From Leucobacter chironomi DSM 19883 (GTDB taxonomy: Bacteria > Actinomycetota > Actinomycetes > Actinomycetales > Microbacteriaceae), in NCBI RefSeq assembly GCF_000421845.1, contig NZ_ATXU01000002.1:310001-374000 (forward strand): a stretch of 64,000 nucleotides of DNA. The letters run 5' to 3'. Every line of letters starts with the position of its first letter. Positions within the stretch are counted from its first letter, which is position 1. A program made the translations under genes and the position numbers. Under the pieces are notes generated by a model. That model ran no database searches. It worked only from the letters and a program-made list of their open reading frames with translations, and was not told the DNA's origin. Of this stretch, positions 45,600 through 54,784 are shown one piece after another.

Positions 45600-46376
45600 C
45601 TAATCATCAGATGATGCCGGTGCGCTCGGCGACTCGCCCAGCGACGCCGACACCCGGCTCAGCACGAGCCAGGTCATGATCGCCGCGAGCGCGAACAGCG
45701 GCACGCCCATGAGCAGTCGGGCGAGTCCCAGAGCGTCCACCGCCGCCGCGTCCCCGCCCTGCGCGGCGAAGTAGAGCGGCAGCTGCACGGCGAGACGCGC
45801 GCCGAAGGCCGCGATCCAGAACACCGTGCAGAGGCTCGCGGCGCGCCGCAGCACGGGGATCCGCCGCCACTGGGTGAGCGAGCCGCGGAGGAAGCCGAGC
45901 AGCAGGCCGATGAGCGGCCAGCCCACGAGCAGTGAGACCGTGTGCGCCACGATCCACGCCGCGTTGATCCAGAACCCGGGAAGGTAGTAGTCCTCGCCGC
46001 GGCCGGTGAACATCGTGACCCCCACGCAGACGAGCACGCCGATGAACCCCGACAGCGCCGCCTGCACCGGCTCCCGCCGGATGAGCCGCCAGCCGAAGGC
46101 GAGCAGTGCGAGCGCCAGCGGCGCGATCGCCGACACGCGAGCGTCGCGAGTGGCGACGTACACCCCGAGGTAGAGGGTGGCCGGCACCAGGGTCTCCGCG
46201 ATCCCGCGCCAACCGCCGATCGCGTCGAGCACGCCCCGAGCGGACACGCCCTCGCCGTGCAGACCGGCCTCGACGACACCCCCCAGGCCCCCGCGGGCAC
46301 CCGGAGCGCGCCCCTCGGGCCCGGGCGCCGAATCGACTCCGTCGTCGTCAGGCGCGCCTGCGGGCCGGGCGCTCAC
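45600..46376 (-). CDS. DUF3159 membrane protein
   Basis: A 258-residue protein with six membrane helices in residues 40-235 (LVPATLYLGVYVATRD, FGWRLIRREPVQAALSG and others), the actinobacterial DUF3159 pattern. GTG 46376 overlaps the stop of the DUF3710 gene (GTGA). The two genes are kept together across actinobacteria. The role is unknown. Confidence 0.85.
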   Translation of the reverse strand: MSARPAGAPDDDGVDSAPGPEGRAPGARGGLGGVVEAGLHGEGVSARGVLDAIGGWRGIAETLVPATLYLGVYVATRDARVSAIAPLALALLAFGWRLIRREPVQAALSGFIGVLVCVGVTMFTGRGEDYYLPGFWINAAWIVAHTVSLLVGWPLIGLLLGFLRGSLTQWRRIPVLRRAASLCTVFWIAAFGARLAVQLPLYFAAQGGDAAAVDALGLARLLMGVPLFALAAIMTWLVLSRVSASLGESPSAPASSDD

Positions 46377-47038
46377 GCCTGCTGAGTCCCGCCGGCAGCG
46401 GGGCCCTGGCGCTGTGCCTGCACCCCTGCGGGCACGCGCAACGGCAGCAGCTCGCTCGGCGGCATCGGCTGCTCGCCGCGCACGACGACCAGCTCGCGGA
46501 ACAGATCGATCACACGCTCGCGGGTCGCCACGTCGACGGCGGCCTTGCCCATGATGACGCCGCGCAGCATCCAGCGCGGGCCGTCCACGGCGATGAAGCG
46601 CGCAATGCGCGTACCGCCGCCCTGCTCGGCGGGAACGGCGGTCTGGGCGACGAGCTCGGCGCCGAGCGGGCCCTCCTCCTCGACGAGCGCAGCACCCTGG
46701 CCGGCCATCTGCTGCGCCAACTCGGCGCGCACACCGTGCCACAGCCCCGTGGTCTTCGGGGCCGCGAACGCCTGCACCTGCAGCAGCGACTCGGCGTAGT
46801 CGAGCGACACCGCCACCACGCGGTTCGCGCGCTCGTCGACCTCGAGACGCAGTTGCAGACCCTCGCGCGGCGCCACCTTGATGCCGCCCAGGTCCACGTA
46901 CGGACGCATCGCGGGCACCTCGCTCGCGTCGAAGGGGCCGGCCTCGGCCCGATCCTCCGGCGCCGACTTCGCATCATCGATCTGCGGAGCCTGCGGCTCC
47001 CTCAGCTCGACCTCATCGGCCTGTCGTTCTTCGCTCAT
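46373..47038 (-). CDS. DUF3710 protein
   Basis: A 221-residue soluble protein. Residues 40-185 have the DUF3710 pattern: YVDLGGIKVAPREGLQLRLEV, then GLWHGVRAELAQQM and VDGPRWMLRGVIMGKAA. Acidic N-terminus and a Gln/Pro-rich end. It is translationally coupled to DUF3159 and lies downstream of dut. Function unknown. Confidence 0.85.
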   Translation of the reverse strand: MSEERQADEVELREPQAPQIDDAKSAPEDRAEAGPFDASEVPAMRPYVDLGGIKVAPREGLQLRLEVDERANRVVAVSLDYAESLLQVQAFAAPKTTGLWHGVRAELAQQMAGQGAALVEEEGPLGAELVAQTAVPAEQGGGTRIARFIAVDGPRWMLRGVIMGKAAVDVATRERVIDLFRELVVVRGEQPMPPSELLPLRVPAGVQAQRQGPAAGGTQQA

Positions 47039-47103
47039 CCTCGGAACACTCCTTGTTCGCGCCCGGCCTGCCGGGCTCTTCGTCTGATTGTGCGGGTGCG
47101 GGC

Positions 47104-47541
47104 TCAGCCCCGCACTCCCGTCGACCCGAAACCCGACTCGCCGCGCACGCTCTCGGTCAGCTGCGCCACGGGCACGAAGACCGCGCGAGACACCGGCGTC
47201 ACGATCAGCTGCGCGATCCGGTCGCCGGCCTCCACCCGGAACGGCTCGGACCGATCCGTGTTGAGCAGGGTCACCTTGATCTCGCCGCGATACCCCGCAT
47301 CGACGGTGCCGGGCGAGTTCACGACCGTGATGCCGTGCTTCGCGGCGAGTCCGCTGCGGGGCACTACGAAGGCCGCATACCCCTCGGGCAGTGCGATGGC
47401 CACGCCCGTGCCGATCAGCGCGCGCTCCCCCGGCTGCAGCACGACCGGCTCGGAGGCGAACAGGTCGGCCCCGGCGTCGTCGGCGTGCGCGTACCGCGGG
47501 GGGATCTCGGCTCGGATGGGAATCTCTACGACATCGGTCAC
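47104..47541 (-). CDS. dut: dUTP diphosphatase
   Basis: A 145-residue trimeric dUTPase that removes dUTP. Motifs are complete: AGADLF, PRSGLAAKHGI, NSPGTVDAGYRGEIKV, the RIAQLI strand and RGESGFGSTG at the end. GTG 47541 stands 6 bases after TAGCCT, so the mRNA is probably leaderless. It likely leads the dut-DUF3710-DUF3159 operon. Confidence 0.95.
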   Translation of the reverse strand: MTDVVEIPIRAEIPPRYAHADDAGADLFASEPVVLQPGERALIGTGVAIALPEGYAAFVVPRSGLAAKHGITVVNSPGTVDAGYRGEIKVTLLNTDRSEPFRVEAGDRIAQLIVTPVSRAVFVPVAQLTESVRGESGFGSTGVRG

Positions 47542-47641
47542 CCGGACAGGCTACCGGATCGGACCGGGAACACCGTGAGCCCCGGAGGCCCCCGCGACGG
47601 CACTCGGCGTCCTCGCCGCTCGACGCGGGGATAATGGGGGT

Positions 47642-48112
47642 ATGACGAGTCGATCAGCCGTAGAACCCACCGCCCGCGTCTACCGGGAGCGGCTCCTCCC
47701 GGGGATCGGCCTCTACATCGCACTGCTGCTGCTCGTGCCCGCCGTCGCGCTGGTGCTCACGCCCATCGACTCGTCGCTGGCTCTGCCCGTGGGCATCGCG
47801 GCCTACCTCATCGTCGCCGTCGCCATCACCCTCATGTGCCCCGTCGTCACCGTGCAGGGGCAGCGCCTGGCGGCCGGCCGGGCCGAGATCCCCGTGCAGC
47901 AGCTCGGGCGCGTCGAACTGCTCGGCTCGGAGGGCATGCGCGCAGCCATCGGCCCCGGCGTCGACGCTCGCAGCTACCTCGTGGTGCGGGGGTGGATCCA
48001 CCGCGGCGTGCGCATCGAGAACGTCGACCCGGCGGATCCGGCGCCGTTCTGGATCATCACGACGCGGCACCCGCAGAAGCTCGCCGAGGCCATCCAGGCC
48101 GCGAAGGCCTGA
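47642..48112 (+). CDS. DUF3093 membrane protein
   Basis: A 156-residue protein with two membrane helices near residues 20-70 and a C-terminal domain (SYLVVRGWIHRGVRIEN), the DUF3093 family. -10 box GATAAT (47630-47635) ends 6 bases before ATG 47642, so the transcript should be leaderless. Its promoter faces dut. Function unknown. Confidence 0.85.
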   Translation: MTSRSAVEPTARVYRERLLPGIGLYIALLLLVPAVALVLTPIDSSLALPVGIAAYLIVAVAITLMCPVVTVQGQRLAAGRAEIPVQQLGRVELLGSEGMRAAIGPGVDARSYLVVRGWIHRGVRIENVDPADPAPFWIITTRHPQKLAEAIQAAKA

Positions 48113-48122
48113 GCCGCCGCGG

Positions 48123-48241
48123 GCTCGATGCGGAGCGCTGGCGCTCATCGCATCGAGCAGAGCGGTTCAGTTCAGTTCAGCGAGCCGAACCGCTCAGTCC
48201 GCGCACTCCCCGGTGCAGTGGCCCCGGCTCGGAGTGCGCGG
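48123..48241. terminator. Three hairpins between convergent genes
   Basis: Stem GCTCGATGCG (48123-48132 with 48149-48158), stem GAGCGGTTC (48160-48168 with 48187-48195) and stem CCGCGCACTCC (48199-48209 with 48231-48241), between DUF3093 and DUF4193. Together they act as a two-way terminator. The middle loop has CAGTT repeats. Confidence 0.7.
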
Positions 48242-48256
48242 AATCGCCGACAGAAC

Positions 48257-48547
48257 TCAGCCCGCGCACTCCGCGCAGACGGGCCCGAGATCGGTCTCCT
48301 CGGCCATCTGCGAGCGGTGGCGCACCAGGAAGCAGCTCACGCAGGTGAATTCGTCGTCCTGCTGCGGCAGCACGACCACGTCGAGCTCGACGTCGGACAG
48401 GTCCGAGCCGCCGATGTTGAAGCTCGGGTTGTCGGCATCCTCCGAGTCGATGCCGGAGGCGCCCTTCGCGGGTCCGCGTTCCTTCAGAGCCTCGATCGAC
48501 TCGGCTTCTTCCTCGGACTTGCGCGGGGCGTCGTAATCGGTGGCCAT
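48257..48547 (-). CDS. DUF4193 zinc-ribbon protein
   Basis: A 96-residue actinobacterial protein (DUF4193). The first half is acidic and the end has two Cys pairs (TCVSC and CAEC), a likely zinc ribbon. ATG 48547 follows GGAGAG. The longer upstream frame is not supported. Often found next to dut, sepH and sigA genes; function unknown. Confidence 0.85.
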   Translation of the reverse strand: MATDYDAPRKSEEEAESIEALKERGPAKGASGIDSEDADNPSFNIGGSDLSDVELDVVVLPQQDDEFTCVSCFLVRHRSQMAEETDLGPVCAECAG

Positions 48548-48771
48548 TCTCTCCTGCATTCCCGTGCCGCGGGAGCGGCACCTCATCGTTCGAGCGGCCA
48601 TAGTCTGCCCTACGATCCCGGTCCGGCGCAAACTCTTCGGCTCGGAGTTCTCTGTACGCGAAGTCGGGTGGGGAGTCGAGGCGCAGCATTCTTGGGCACG
48701 CGCCGCGTCAATACCCCGGGGAACGACGGTTCTGTGGCAGCCTGGGTCGCGACTCACGAAGGGATGCGCCG

Positions 48772-49962
48772 ATGGACGAATTGCGCCTTGTGCGACGCGA
48801 AGAGCGCTCGCTGATCGTTGCCAACGACGCCGGCGAGGAGTTCCGGCTCGTCGTCGACGACGCCGTGCTCAGCGAGATGCGCCATCTGGGCCGCCGGGAG
48901 CGCGACACCTCCCGCGTGCGACCCCGGGAGATCCAGGCCCTCATCCGGGCTGGGAAGACCCGCTCACAGGTCGCGCAGCTGACCGGTCTCGACGAGGCCG
49001 ACATCGAGCGCTACGAGGAGCCGGTCATCGCCGAGCGCAACTATGTGCTCGAGCGCGCCCACGCGGTGCCCGTGCGCACGGGCTCGGACGACGACGGCGA
49101 TCAGCGCTTCGGCGCGGTCATCGCCGAGCGCCTCATCGGTCTCGGCTGCGACACCAGCGAGTGGTCGTCGTGGCGCGACCCGGAGACGGGGTGGATGGTG
49201 GCCCTCGAGTTCATCTCCCACGACGTCGCCCACCGCGCGGTCTGGACTTTCGAGCACCGCAAGGGCCTGCTCTCCCCCGTCAACCCCGACGCCGTGAACC
49301 TGTCGAAGCAGGGCGACGTGGGCGACCGGCTCATCCCGAAGCTGCGGGCCGTCGACGCCACCGAGGCCTCGCCCCGATTCGACTCCGGCGCGTTCCACGA
49401 GTCGTCCGAGGCGGACCCGGCTGCGGACGGCGGCGGTGATCCGTCCGGCGACGCCGCAGATCCGGCGCCCACATCGGAGCTCACCGCGCCGCTTTCGGAC
49501 GCGAACGCCGAGTACCAGCGCCGCCGCGAGATCGATCAGCGGGCCATCAAGTCGGAGACCGCGGACTCGGATCTCAGCCAGACCGCCGATCTGCTCGACG
49601 CCCTGCGCAAGCGCCGGGGAGAGCGGGATCGCAGCCGCAGCGCCGCAGAGGCCCCCCTCGAACTGCCGGCCCCGGTGCAGCCCGCCGCGCAGCCGGTCCC
49701 CCCGGCCCCGCCCGCGGACCCCGACCCTGCCCCGGCTCCCCCGCGCAGCATCTGGGGCGCCGTCGCCGGTGCGGCCAGCGCTCCCGAGCGCACGGTCGCG
49801 CAGGACGAGCCCACCCGTAAGGACGAGCCCGCCCGCAAGGCCGACTCGAGCCGGAAGGGCGAGTCGTCCGAGGGCGAGCGCGGCGGTCGCAAGGGGCGCG
49901 CTTCGATCCCGAGCTGGGACGACATCCTGTTCGGCACCCGCAGCGACGAAGATCCCGCTTAG
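48772..49962 (+). CDS. sepH: Septation protein SepH
   Basis: A 396-residue protein of the SepH family (DUF3071), which binds FtsZ and aids division in actinobacteria. Residues 1-170 are the conserved part, with a helix-turn-helix (IQALIRAGKTRSQVAQLTGL) at 46-65 and WMVALEFISHDVAHRAVWTF near 141. The rest is disordered, with Pro/Ala then Lys/Arg repeats. ATG 48772 has GAAGGG upstream. Divergent from DUF4193. Confidence 0.9.
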   Translation: MDELRLVRREERSLIVANDAGEEFRLVVDDAVLSEMRHLGRRERDTSRVRPREIQALIRAGKTRSQVAQLTGLDEADIERYEEPVIAERNYVLERAHAVPVRTGSDDDGDQRFGAVIAERLIGLGCDTSEWSSWRDPETGWMVALEFISHDVAHRAVWTFEHRKGLLSPVNPDAVNLSKQGDVGDRLIPKLRAVDATEASPRFDSGAFHESSEADPAADGGGDPSGDAADPAPTSELTAPLSDANAEYQRRREIDQRAIKSETADSDLSQTADLLDALRKRRGERDRSRSAAEAPLELPAPVQPAAQPVPPAPPADPDPAPAPPRSIWGAVAGAASAPERTVAQDEPTRKDEPARKADSSRKGESSEGERGGRKGRASIPSWDDILFGTRSDEDPA

Positions 49963-51209
49963 GGTTCGCGCGACGCTCCCTCGGCGGCGCACAGCGCAGC
50001 CGGCTCCGCTGCGGCCACGGCCGATGCGAAGCCGCTGCCAGCGAGCGCACCCGCCAGCGCGAGCGGCACGCCCCGCTCGTCCTCGCTGAACGAGCCGTGC
50101 TGCCCTACCATCTCGAGCGAGCGCGGATCGTCGGCGGAGCTGTAGTAGGCCACCTGCTTGCGCGCGGCGATCACCACGTCGCCGATCCGCTGCGCGACCT
50201 CGGGCACCACCGGGCCGAAGCAGCCGGAAGCGACCGCTTCATCGCGCGTCGCGATCCAGGCCCGCGACCCCTCGGCCTCGGCCCAGCTGCGCGCCACGGC
50301 TTCCGCATCCGCCCCGTCGCGCAGGAACAGCGAGCGGAACCGGGGCTCTCCCCCGACCTCGGCCACCTCGGCGAACAGCTCCGCATGGGCGTCGAGCATC
50401 ACCTGCTGGTGCGGGCCGACATCGACGATGCCGTGATCGGCGGTGACGACCACCCCCACGTCGCCGGGTAGCGTGCGCAGGAACGCATCGAGCTCGCCGT
50501 CGACGCGTTCGAGCCACCGCACCCAAGCGTCGCTCTGCCAGCCGTGCTCGTGCGCCGCCTTGTCGAGCTCGTCGACGTAGAGGTAGGCGACGATCGGGTC
50601 GCCGCCGCGCAGCAGCTGCGACGCGACGGCGAAGCGATCCTCGATCCGCTGCCCCGGCAGGTATTCAGCACCGGTGAGGATCGCTTCCGTCAGGCCGCCC
50701 GTGGCGTGCGCGGGCCGCCCGATCGCGACCGGCCGCGCCCCGATGGCGCGGGCGATGCCGAACAGCGGCGTCGCCCGCTGCCAGGCAGCCCGATCCTCGA
50801 TGCCCTGCCAGTCCTTGAGCGTCGTGACGAGACCGAGCTCGGGGTGGCGGATCCGGTAGCCGATGAGGCCGTGCGCGCCGGGCAGGCGACCGGTGGTGAG
50901 CGTCGTGAGCGCGGCCCCCGTCGTCGAGGGGGCGACCGTCTCGATGCGCCGCTTCGGCAGCCGGGCGAGCGCCGGGGCGTGCCCCTTGCGCGCCTGCAGG
51001 TTCGCGTGGCCGAGGCCGTCGATGACGATCATCACGAAGGAGCGGATCGCGGGCAGCCGAGCGGCATCGGGGATGGGCACGCCCGGGGCAGTTTCGAGCG
51101 CCGCCCGCGGGTCGATGCCGAGCCCCAGGGCGACCGCGGAGATACCGCTTGGCAGAATCGCGGCCAGCCTCGCACCGTTGTCGGCGGTCGTCGGTAGCAT
51201 GATCTCCAT
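49959..51209 (-). CDS. Type I phosphodiesterase / nucleotide pyrophosphatase family protein
   Basis: A 416-residue (from ATG 51209; ATG 51200 possible) alkaline-phosphatase-superfamily enzyme. Metal and nucleophile motifs: VMIVIDGLGHANLQ, APSTTGAALTTLTTGRLPG with the nucleophile Thr, VDELDKAAHEHG and VVTADHGIVDVG. Substrate unknown; cell-envelope nucleotide sugars or phosphodiesters are possible. It ends 4 bases into the last codons of sepH and starts beside parC, so control regions overlap. Confidence 0.85.
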   Translation of the reverse strand: MEIMLPTTADNGARLAAILPSGISAVALGLGIDPRAALETAPGVPIPDAARLPAIRSFVMIVIDGLGHANLQARKGHAPALARLPKRRIETVAPSTTGAALTTLTTGRLPGAHGLIGYRIRHPELGLVTTLKDWQGIEDRAAWQRATPLFGIARAIGARPVAIGRPAHATGGLTEAILTGAEYLPGQRIEDRFAVASQLLRGGDPIVAYLYVDELDKAAHEHGWQSDAWVRWLERVDGELDAFLRTLPGDVGVVVTADHGIVDVGPHQQVMLDAHAELFAEVAEVGGEPRFRSLFLRDGADAEAVARSWAEAEGSRAWIATRDEAVASGCFGPVVPEVAQRIGDVVIAARKQVAYYSSADDPRSLEMVGQHGSFSEDERGVPLALAGALAGSGFASAVAAAEPAALCAAEGASREP

Positions 51210-51210
51210 T

Positions 51211-53664
51211 ATGACGGAATCCCGAAGTGACGCCCCGCACGAGACCGCGGGGGAACGCATCGAAGACATCGACATCTCGCAGGAGATGGAGGGATCGTTC
51301 CTCGAGTACGCGTACTCGGTGATCTACTCGCGCGCCCTGCCCGACGCCCGCGACGGGCTCAAGCCCGTGCAGCGGCGCATCCTCTTCATGATGCAGGACA
51401 TGGGCCTGCGCCCCGAGAAGGGCCACGTCAAGTCGGCGCGCGTCGTGGGCGAGGTCATGGGCAAGCTGCACCCGCACGGCGACGCCTCCATCTACGACGC
51501 GCTCGTGCGCCTCGCCCAGGGCTTCGCGATGCGGCTGCCGCTCGTCGACGGCCACGGCAACTTCGGCTCGCTCGACGACGGCCCCGCCGCATCGCGCTAC
51601 ACCGAGGCGCGCCTCGCCGGCGCGGCGCTCGCGATGACCGATGCGCTCGACGAGGACGTCGTCGACTTCGTCCCCAACTACGACAACCAGATCATGCAGC
51701 CGGAGGTGCTGCCCTCGGCCGTGCCGAACCTGCTGGTGAACGGCGCGAGCGGCATCGCCGTCGGCATGGCCACGAACCTCGCCCCGCACAACCTCATCGA
51801 GGTCGTCGACGGCGCCAAGCACCTGCTCCACCACCCCGAGGCCACCGTCGACGAGCTCATGGAGTTCATCCCGGGCCCCGATCTGCCGGGCGGCGGCATC
51901 ATCGTCGGCCTCGACGGTGTGAAAGACGCCTACCGCACCGGGCGCGGCGCGTTCCGCACCCGCGCCAAGGTGGCCGTCGAACCCCTCGGCCCGCGCCGCA
52001 CCGGCCTGATCGTCACCGAGCTGCCCTACCTCGTCGGCCCCGAGCGCGTGATCGAGAAGATCAAGCAGGGCGTCGAGGCGAAGAAGCTGTCGGGCATCTC
52101 GGACGTGGCCGACCTCACCGACCGCAAGAACGGGCTGCGCCTCGTCATCACGCTCAAGACCGGCTTCTCACCGGAGGCCGTGCTCGAACAGCTCTACCGC
52201 TACACCCCGCTCGAAGACTCCTTCAGCATCAACTCGGTGGCCCTCGTCAAGGGGCAGCCGCAGACCCTCGGCCTGCGCGAGATGCTGCGCGTCTTCCTCG
52301 ACCACCGCGTGTCGGTGATCACGCGCCGCAGCGAGTTCCGCCTGAAGAAGCGGCGCGAGCGGCTGCACCTCGTCGAGGGCCTGCTCATCGCGATCCTCGA
52401 CATCGACGAGGTCATCCAGCTCATCCGCACGAGCGACGACGCCGAGACGGCCCGCACGAGGCTCATGCAGGTGTTCGACCTCTCCGAGCCGCAGGCCGAG
52501 TACATTCTCGAGCTGCGCCTGCGCCGCCTCACCAAATTCTCCAGGGTCGAGCTCGAATCCGAGCGCGACCAGCTGCGTGCCGAGATCGAGGCGCTGCTCG
52601 AGATCCTGAGCAGCGACGAGAAGCTTCGCGGCGTCGTCGCCCACGAGCTCGACCAGGCGGCAGAGGCCTTCGGCACTCCGAGGCGCACCGTGCTCACGGG
52701 CGCCGTGGCCCGGCCCGCGCGAGCCTCCGCATCCGCGGCCTCGCTCGAGGTGGCAGACACCCCCTGCACGGTGCTGCTCTCGGCGACGGGCCGCGCGCTG
52801 CGCATCGACCGCGACCCCGAGGCCGCCGAGTCGCCGCGCGCCGCCGCCCGCGCGACGAAGCACGGTGCTGTGGCGTCGCGCGCCGACGGCACCGTGCGGG
52901 GAGAGCTGGGCGCGATCCTCTCCGACGGCACCCTGCACCGCTTCACCCCCGTCGACCTGCCGCTCGTGCCGGCCGCATCCATCGCGTTCTCGGCCGGCGT
53001 GAAGATCGCCGACTACCTGGGACTCACCGACAAGAAGCTCCGCGTCGCCGGCATCGTGCCGCTCGACGTGGAAACGCCCGTGGGCCTCTTCACGGAGCAG
53101 GGCACGGTGAAGCGCGTGGTGCTCACCGATCTGCCGGCGAAGCCCGAGTTCGAGGTGATCGGGTTGAAGGCGGGCGACCGCCTCGTCGGCGCCTTCGCCG
53201 CGCCCGACGACTGCGAATTCGCGGTCGTGACGAGCGACGCGCAACTGCTGCGCTTCTCGGCCGCCTCGGTGCGCCCCCAGGGCCGGCCGGCCGCCGGCAT
53301 GGCCGGGATCCGCCTCGGCGCCGAGGCGCGGGTCGTGTTCGCGGGAGCCGTGCCCGACGGCGCAGAGGCCCGTGTGGTCACCGTCGCCGACAGCTCGATC
53401 ACGCTGCCGGGCACCGACGTCGCCACGGCGAAGGTGACCGAGTGGTCCGAGTTCCCCGCGAAGGGGCGCGCGACCGGTGGCGTGCGGGCGCAGCGCTTCC
53501 TGAAGTGGGAGGATCAGATCGCCTGCGCCTGGATCGGCACCGGAGAACCCCGCGCCCTCGCCGCAGACGGTGCGGCGCGCAAGCTGCCGACCGAACTCGG
53601 CAAGCGCGACGGCTCCGGGCAGCCCATCGACGGCGCAGCCGCCTACGTCGGCGAGGCGCCGTAG
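51211..53664 (+). CDS. parC: DNA topoisomerase IV subunit A (type IIA)
   Basis: An 817-residue DNA-cleaving subunit. The catalytic Tyr is in AASRYTEARL near residue 132. The quinolone pocket reads HPHGDASIYDALVRLAQ, with Ala in the Ser83 position. The C-terminal beta-pinwheel has only a degenerate GyrA box (KGRATGG), which favours ParC over GyrA. parE lies downstream on the other strand. ATG 51211 is 1 base from the divergent start at 51209; ATG 51199 in frame is the alternative. Confidence 0.9.
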   Translation: MTESRSDAPHETAGERIEDIDISQEMEGSFLEYAYSVIYSRALPDARDGLKPVQRRILFMMQDMGLRPEKGHVKSARVVGEVMGKLHPHGDASIYDALVRLAQGFAMRLPLVDGHGNFGSLDDGPAASRYTEARLAGAALAMTDALDEDVVDFVPNYDNQIMQPEVLPSAVPNLLVNGASGIAVGMATNLAPHNLIEVVDGAKHLLHHPEATVDELMEFIPGPDLPGGGIIVGLDGVKDAYRTGRGAFRTRAKVAVEPLGPRRTGLIVTELPYLVGPERVIEKIKQGVEAKKLSGISDVADLTDRKNGLRLVITLKTGFSPEAVLEQLYRYTPLEDSFSINSVALVKGQPQTLGLREMLRVFLDHRVSVITRRSEFRLKKRRERLHLVEGLLIAILDIDEVIQLIRTSDDAETARTRLMQVFDLSEPQAEYILELRLRRLTKFSRVELESERDQLRAEIEALLEILSSDEKLRGVVAHELDQAAEAFGTPRRTVLTGAVARPARASASAASLEVADTPCTVLLSATGRALRIDRDPEAAESPRAAARATKHGAVASRADGTVRGELGAILSDGTLHRFTPVDLPLVPAASIAFSAGVKIADYLGLTDKKLRVAGIVPLDVETPVGLFTEQGTVKRVVLTDLPAKPEFEVIGLKAGDRLVGAFAAPDDCEFAVVTSDAQLLRFSAASVRPQGRPAAGMAGIRLGAEARVVFAGAVPDGAEARVVTVADSSITLPGTDVATAKVTEWSEFPAKGRATGGVRAQRFLKWEDQIACAWIGTGEPRALAADGAARKLPTELGKRDGSGQPIDGAAAYVGEAP

Positions 53665-53667
53665 CGC

Positions 53668-54549
53668 TCAGAGAGCGACGAGCAGCACGCCCGCCACGAC
53701 GATCCCCGCCGCGAGCAGCCGCAGCAGCGGCCGGCTCTCCCGGTGGCGGATCGCGCCGTAGAGCCCGACCAGCACCACGCTCACCTCCCGCACGGGCGCC
53801 ACGAGCGACACCGGCGCGAGTGTCACCGCCGTCAGCACGAGCACGTAGGCGAGCGGCGACAGCACGCCGAAGGCGAGCAGGCGCACCGCGTTGCTGCGCA
53901 GCTCGTCCCGCAGCCGCGCGAGCGCTCCCCCGCGCCGTTCGAGCAGCAGCATCGCGGTGAAGAACGGGATCTCGGCGAGGCTGCACCCCACCATGAACGC
54001 GACGGGCGCGATGCCCATGCCGGAGACCGCGCGAGCGTCCCACACCGTGTAGGCGGCGATCGCGACCCCCGTCAGCAGCCCGTAGCCGAGCCCGGGATCG
54101 ACCCCTCGCCGTCGCAGCCCCGGGCCGGGCCGGCTGACGATGCCGAACGCCGCGACGCCCCCGATCACGAGCGCCACGCCGACGAGCGCGCCCGGCCCGG
54201 GACGCTCGCCGAGCAGTGCGACGGCCACCAGTACGGTGAGGATGGGCGCCGTGCCCCGCGCCGTGGCGTAGACCGTCGACAGCTCGCCGCGCGCGTAGCC
54301 GCGCTGCAGCACGAGCATGTAGAGCACATGCAGCGCACCCGAGACCCCGACCCCGAGCAGGAAGGCACCCGCGGAGGCCGAGCCGAGTCCGCCCGTGAAC
54401 GGCACTGCGACGGCCCAGAGCAGCGCGCTGGCCACGGACCCCCACCAGAGGAACGGCAGGCCGGAACGGCTCGACCCGTGCGCGATGATGTTCCACGCGG
54501 CGTGCGTGATCGCTGCGGCGAGCACGAGGAGCAGGGCTGAAAGGGGCAC
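53668..54549 (-). CDS. DMT-superfamily (EamA-type) transporter under a riboswitch
   Basis: A 293-residue protein with ten membrane helices in two EamA repeats (first begins THAAWNIIAHG, second after GYGLLTGVAIAAYTVWDA), as in the DMT superfamily that also contains the guanidine exporters of the SMR family. GTG 54549 lies 45 bases after a ykkC-type riboswitch on the same strand, so guanidine or another ykkC ligand is the likely signal or substrate (inference). It converges with parC (3-base gap). Confidence 0.85.
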   Translation of the reverse strand: MPLSALLLVLAAAITHAAWNIIAHGSSRSGLPFLWWGSVASALLWAVAVPFTGGLGSASAGAFLLGVGVSGALHVLYMLVLQRGYARGELSTVYATARGTAPILTVLVAVALLGERPGPGALVGVALVIGGVAAFGIVSRPGPGLRRRGVDPGLGYGLLTGVAIAAYTVWDARAVSGMGIAPVAFMVGCSLAEIPFFTAMLLLERRGGALARLRDELRSNAVRLLAFGVLSPLAYVLVLTAVTLAPVSLVAPVREVSVVLVGLYGAIRHRESRPLLRLLAAGIVVAGVLLVAL

Positions 54550-54593
54550 GGCAGAACCTTCTGCCCGATCGCGAGCGGCGCGACGGGCGAGGT

Positions 54594-54712
54594 TCCTCCG
54601 GGCTTTTGTCCTGTCAGATGACGCCGGATCACGGAACCCGACGTGGCGCCGCTCGGACCAGGCGGGCCGCGCGCTCGCGCCGCGGCCCCGGAACCCTAGG
54701 CGCTATCGCTTT
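54594..54712 (-). ncRNA. ykkC-class riboswitch, probably guanidine-I
   Basis: On the minus strand the conserved marks of the ykkC leader appear in order: CTAGGGTTCCG, a GC-rich hairpin (GGGCCGCG / CGCGGCCC), CTGGTCCGAG, a second stem region, then GGACAAAAGCCCGGAGG at the 3' end. The spacing and order match guanidine-I; the ppGpp and PRPP subtypes share most of these marks and are not excluded. GGCAGAA / TTCTGCC can hide the ribosome site of the transporter gene, which suits translational control. Confidence 0.8.
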
Positions 54713-54784
54713 CAGCCTAGCAGCGGGCCCGACCACCGCCCGCAGCGTCGGAGGCCGCAGCGCCGGTGCGGTGTCAGACACGCC

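Noticed and set aside
51211..53664. GyrA assignment
   Set aside because: The degenerate GyrA box and pairing with parE near sigA favour ParC.
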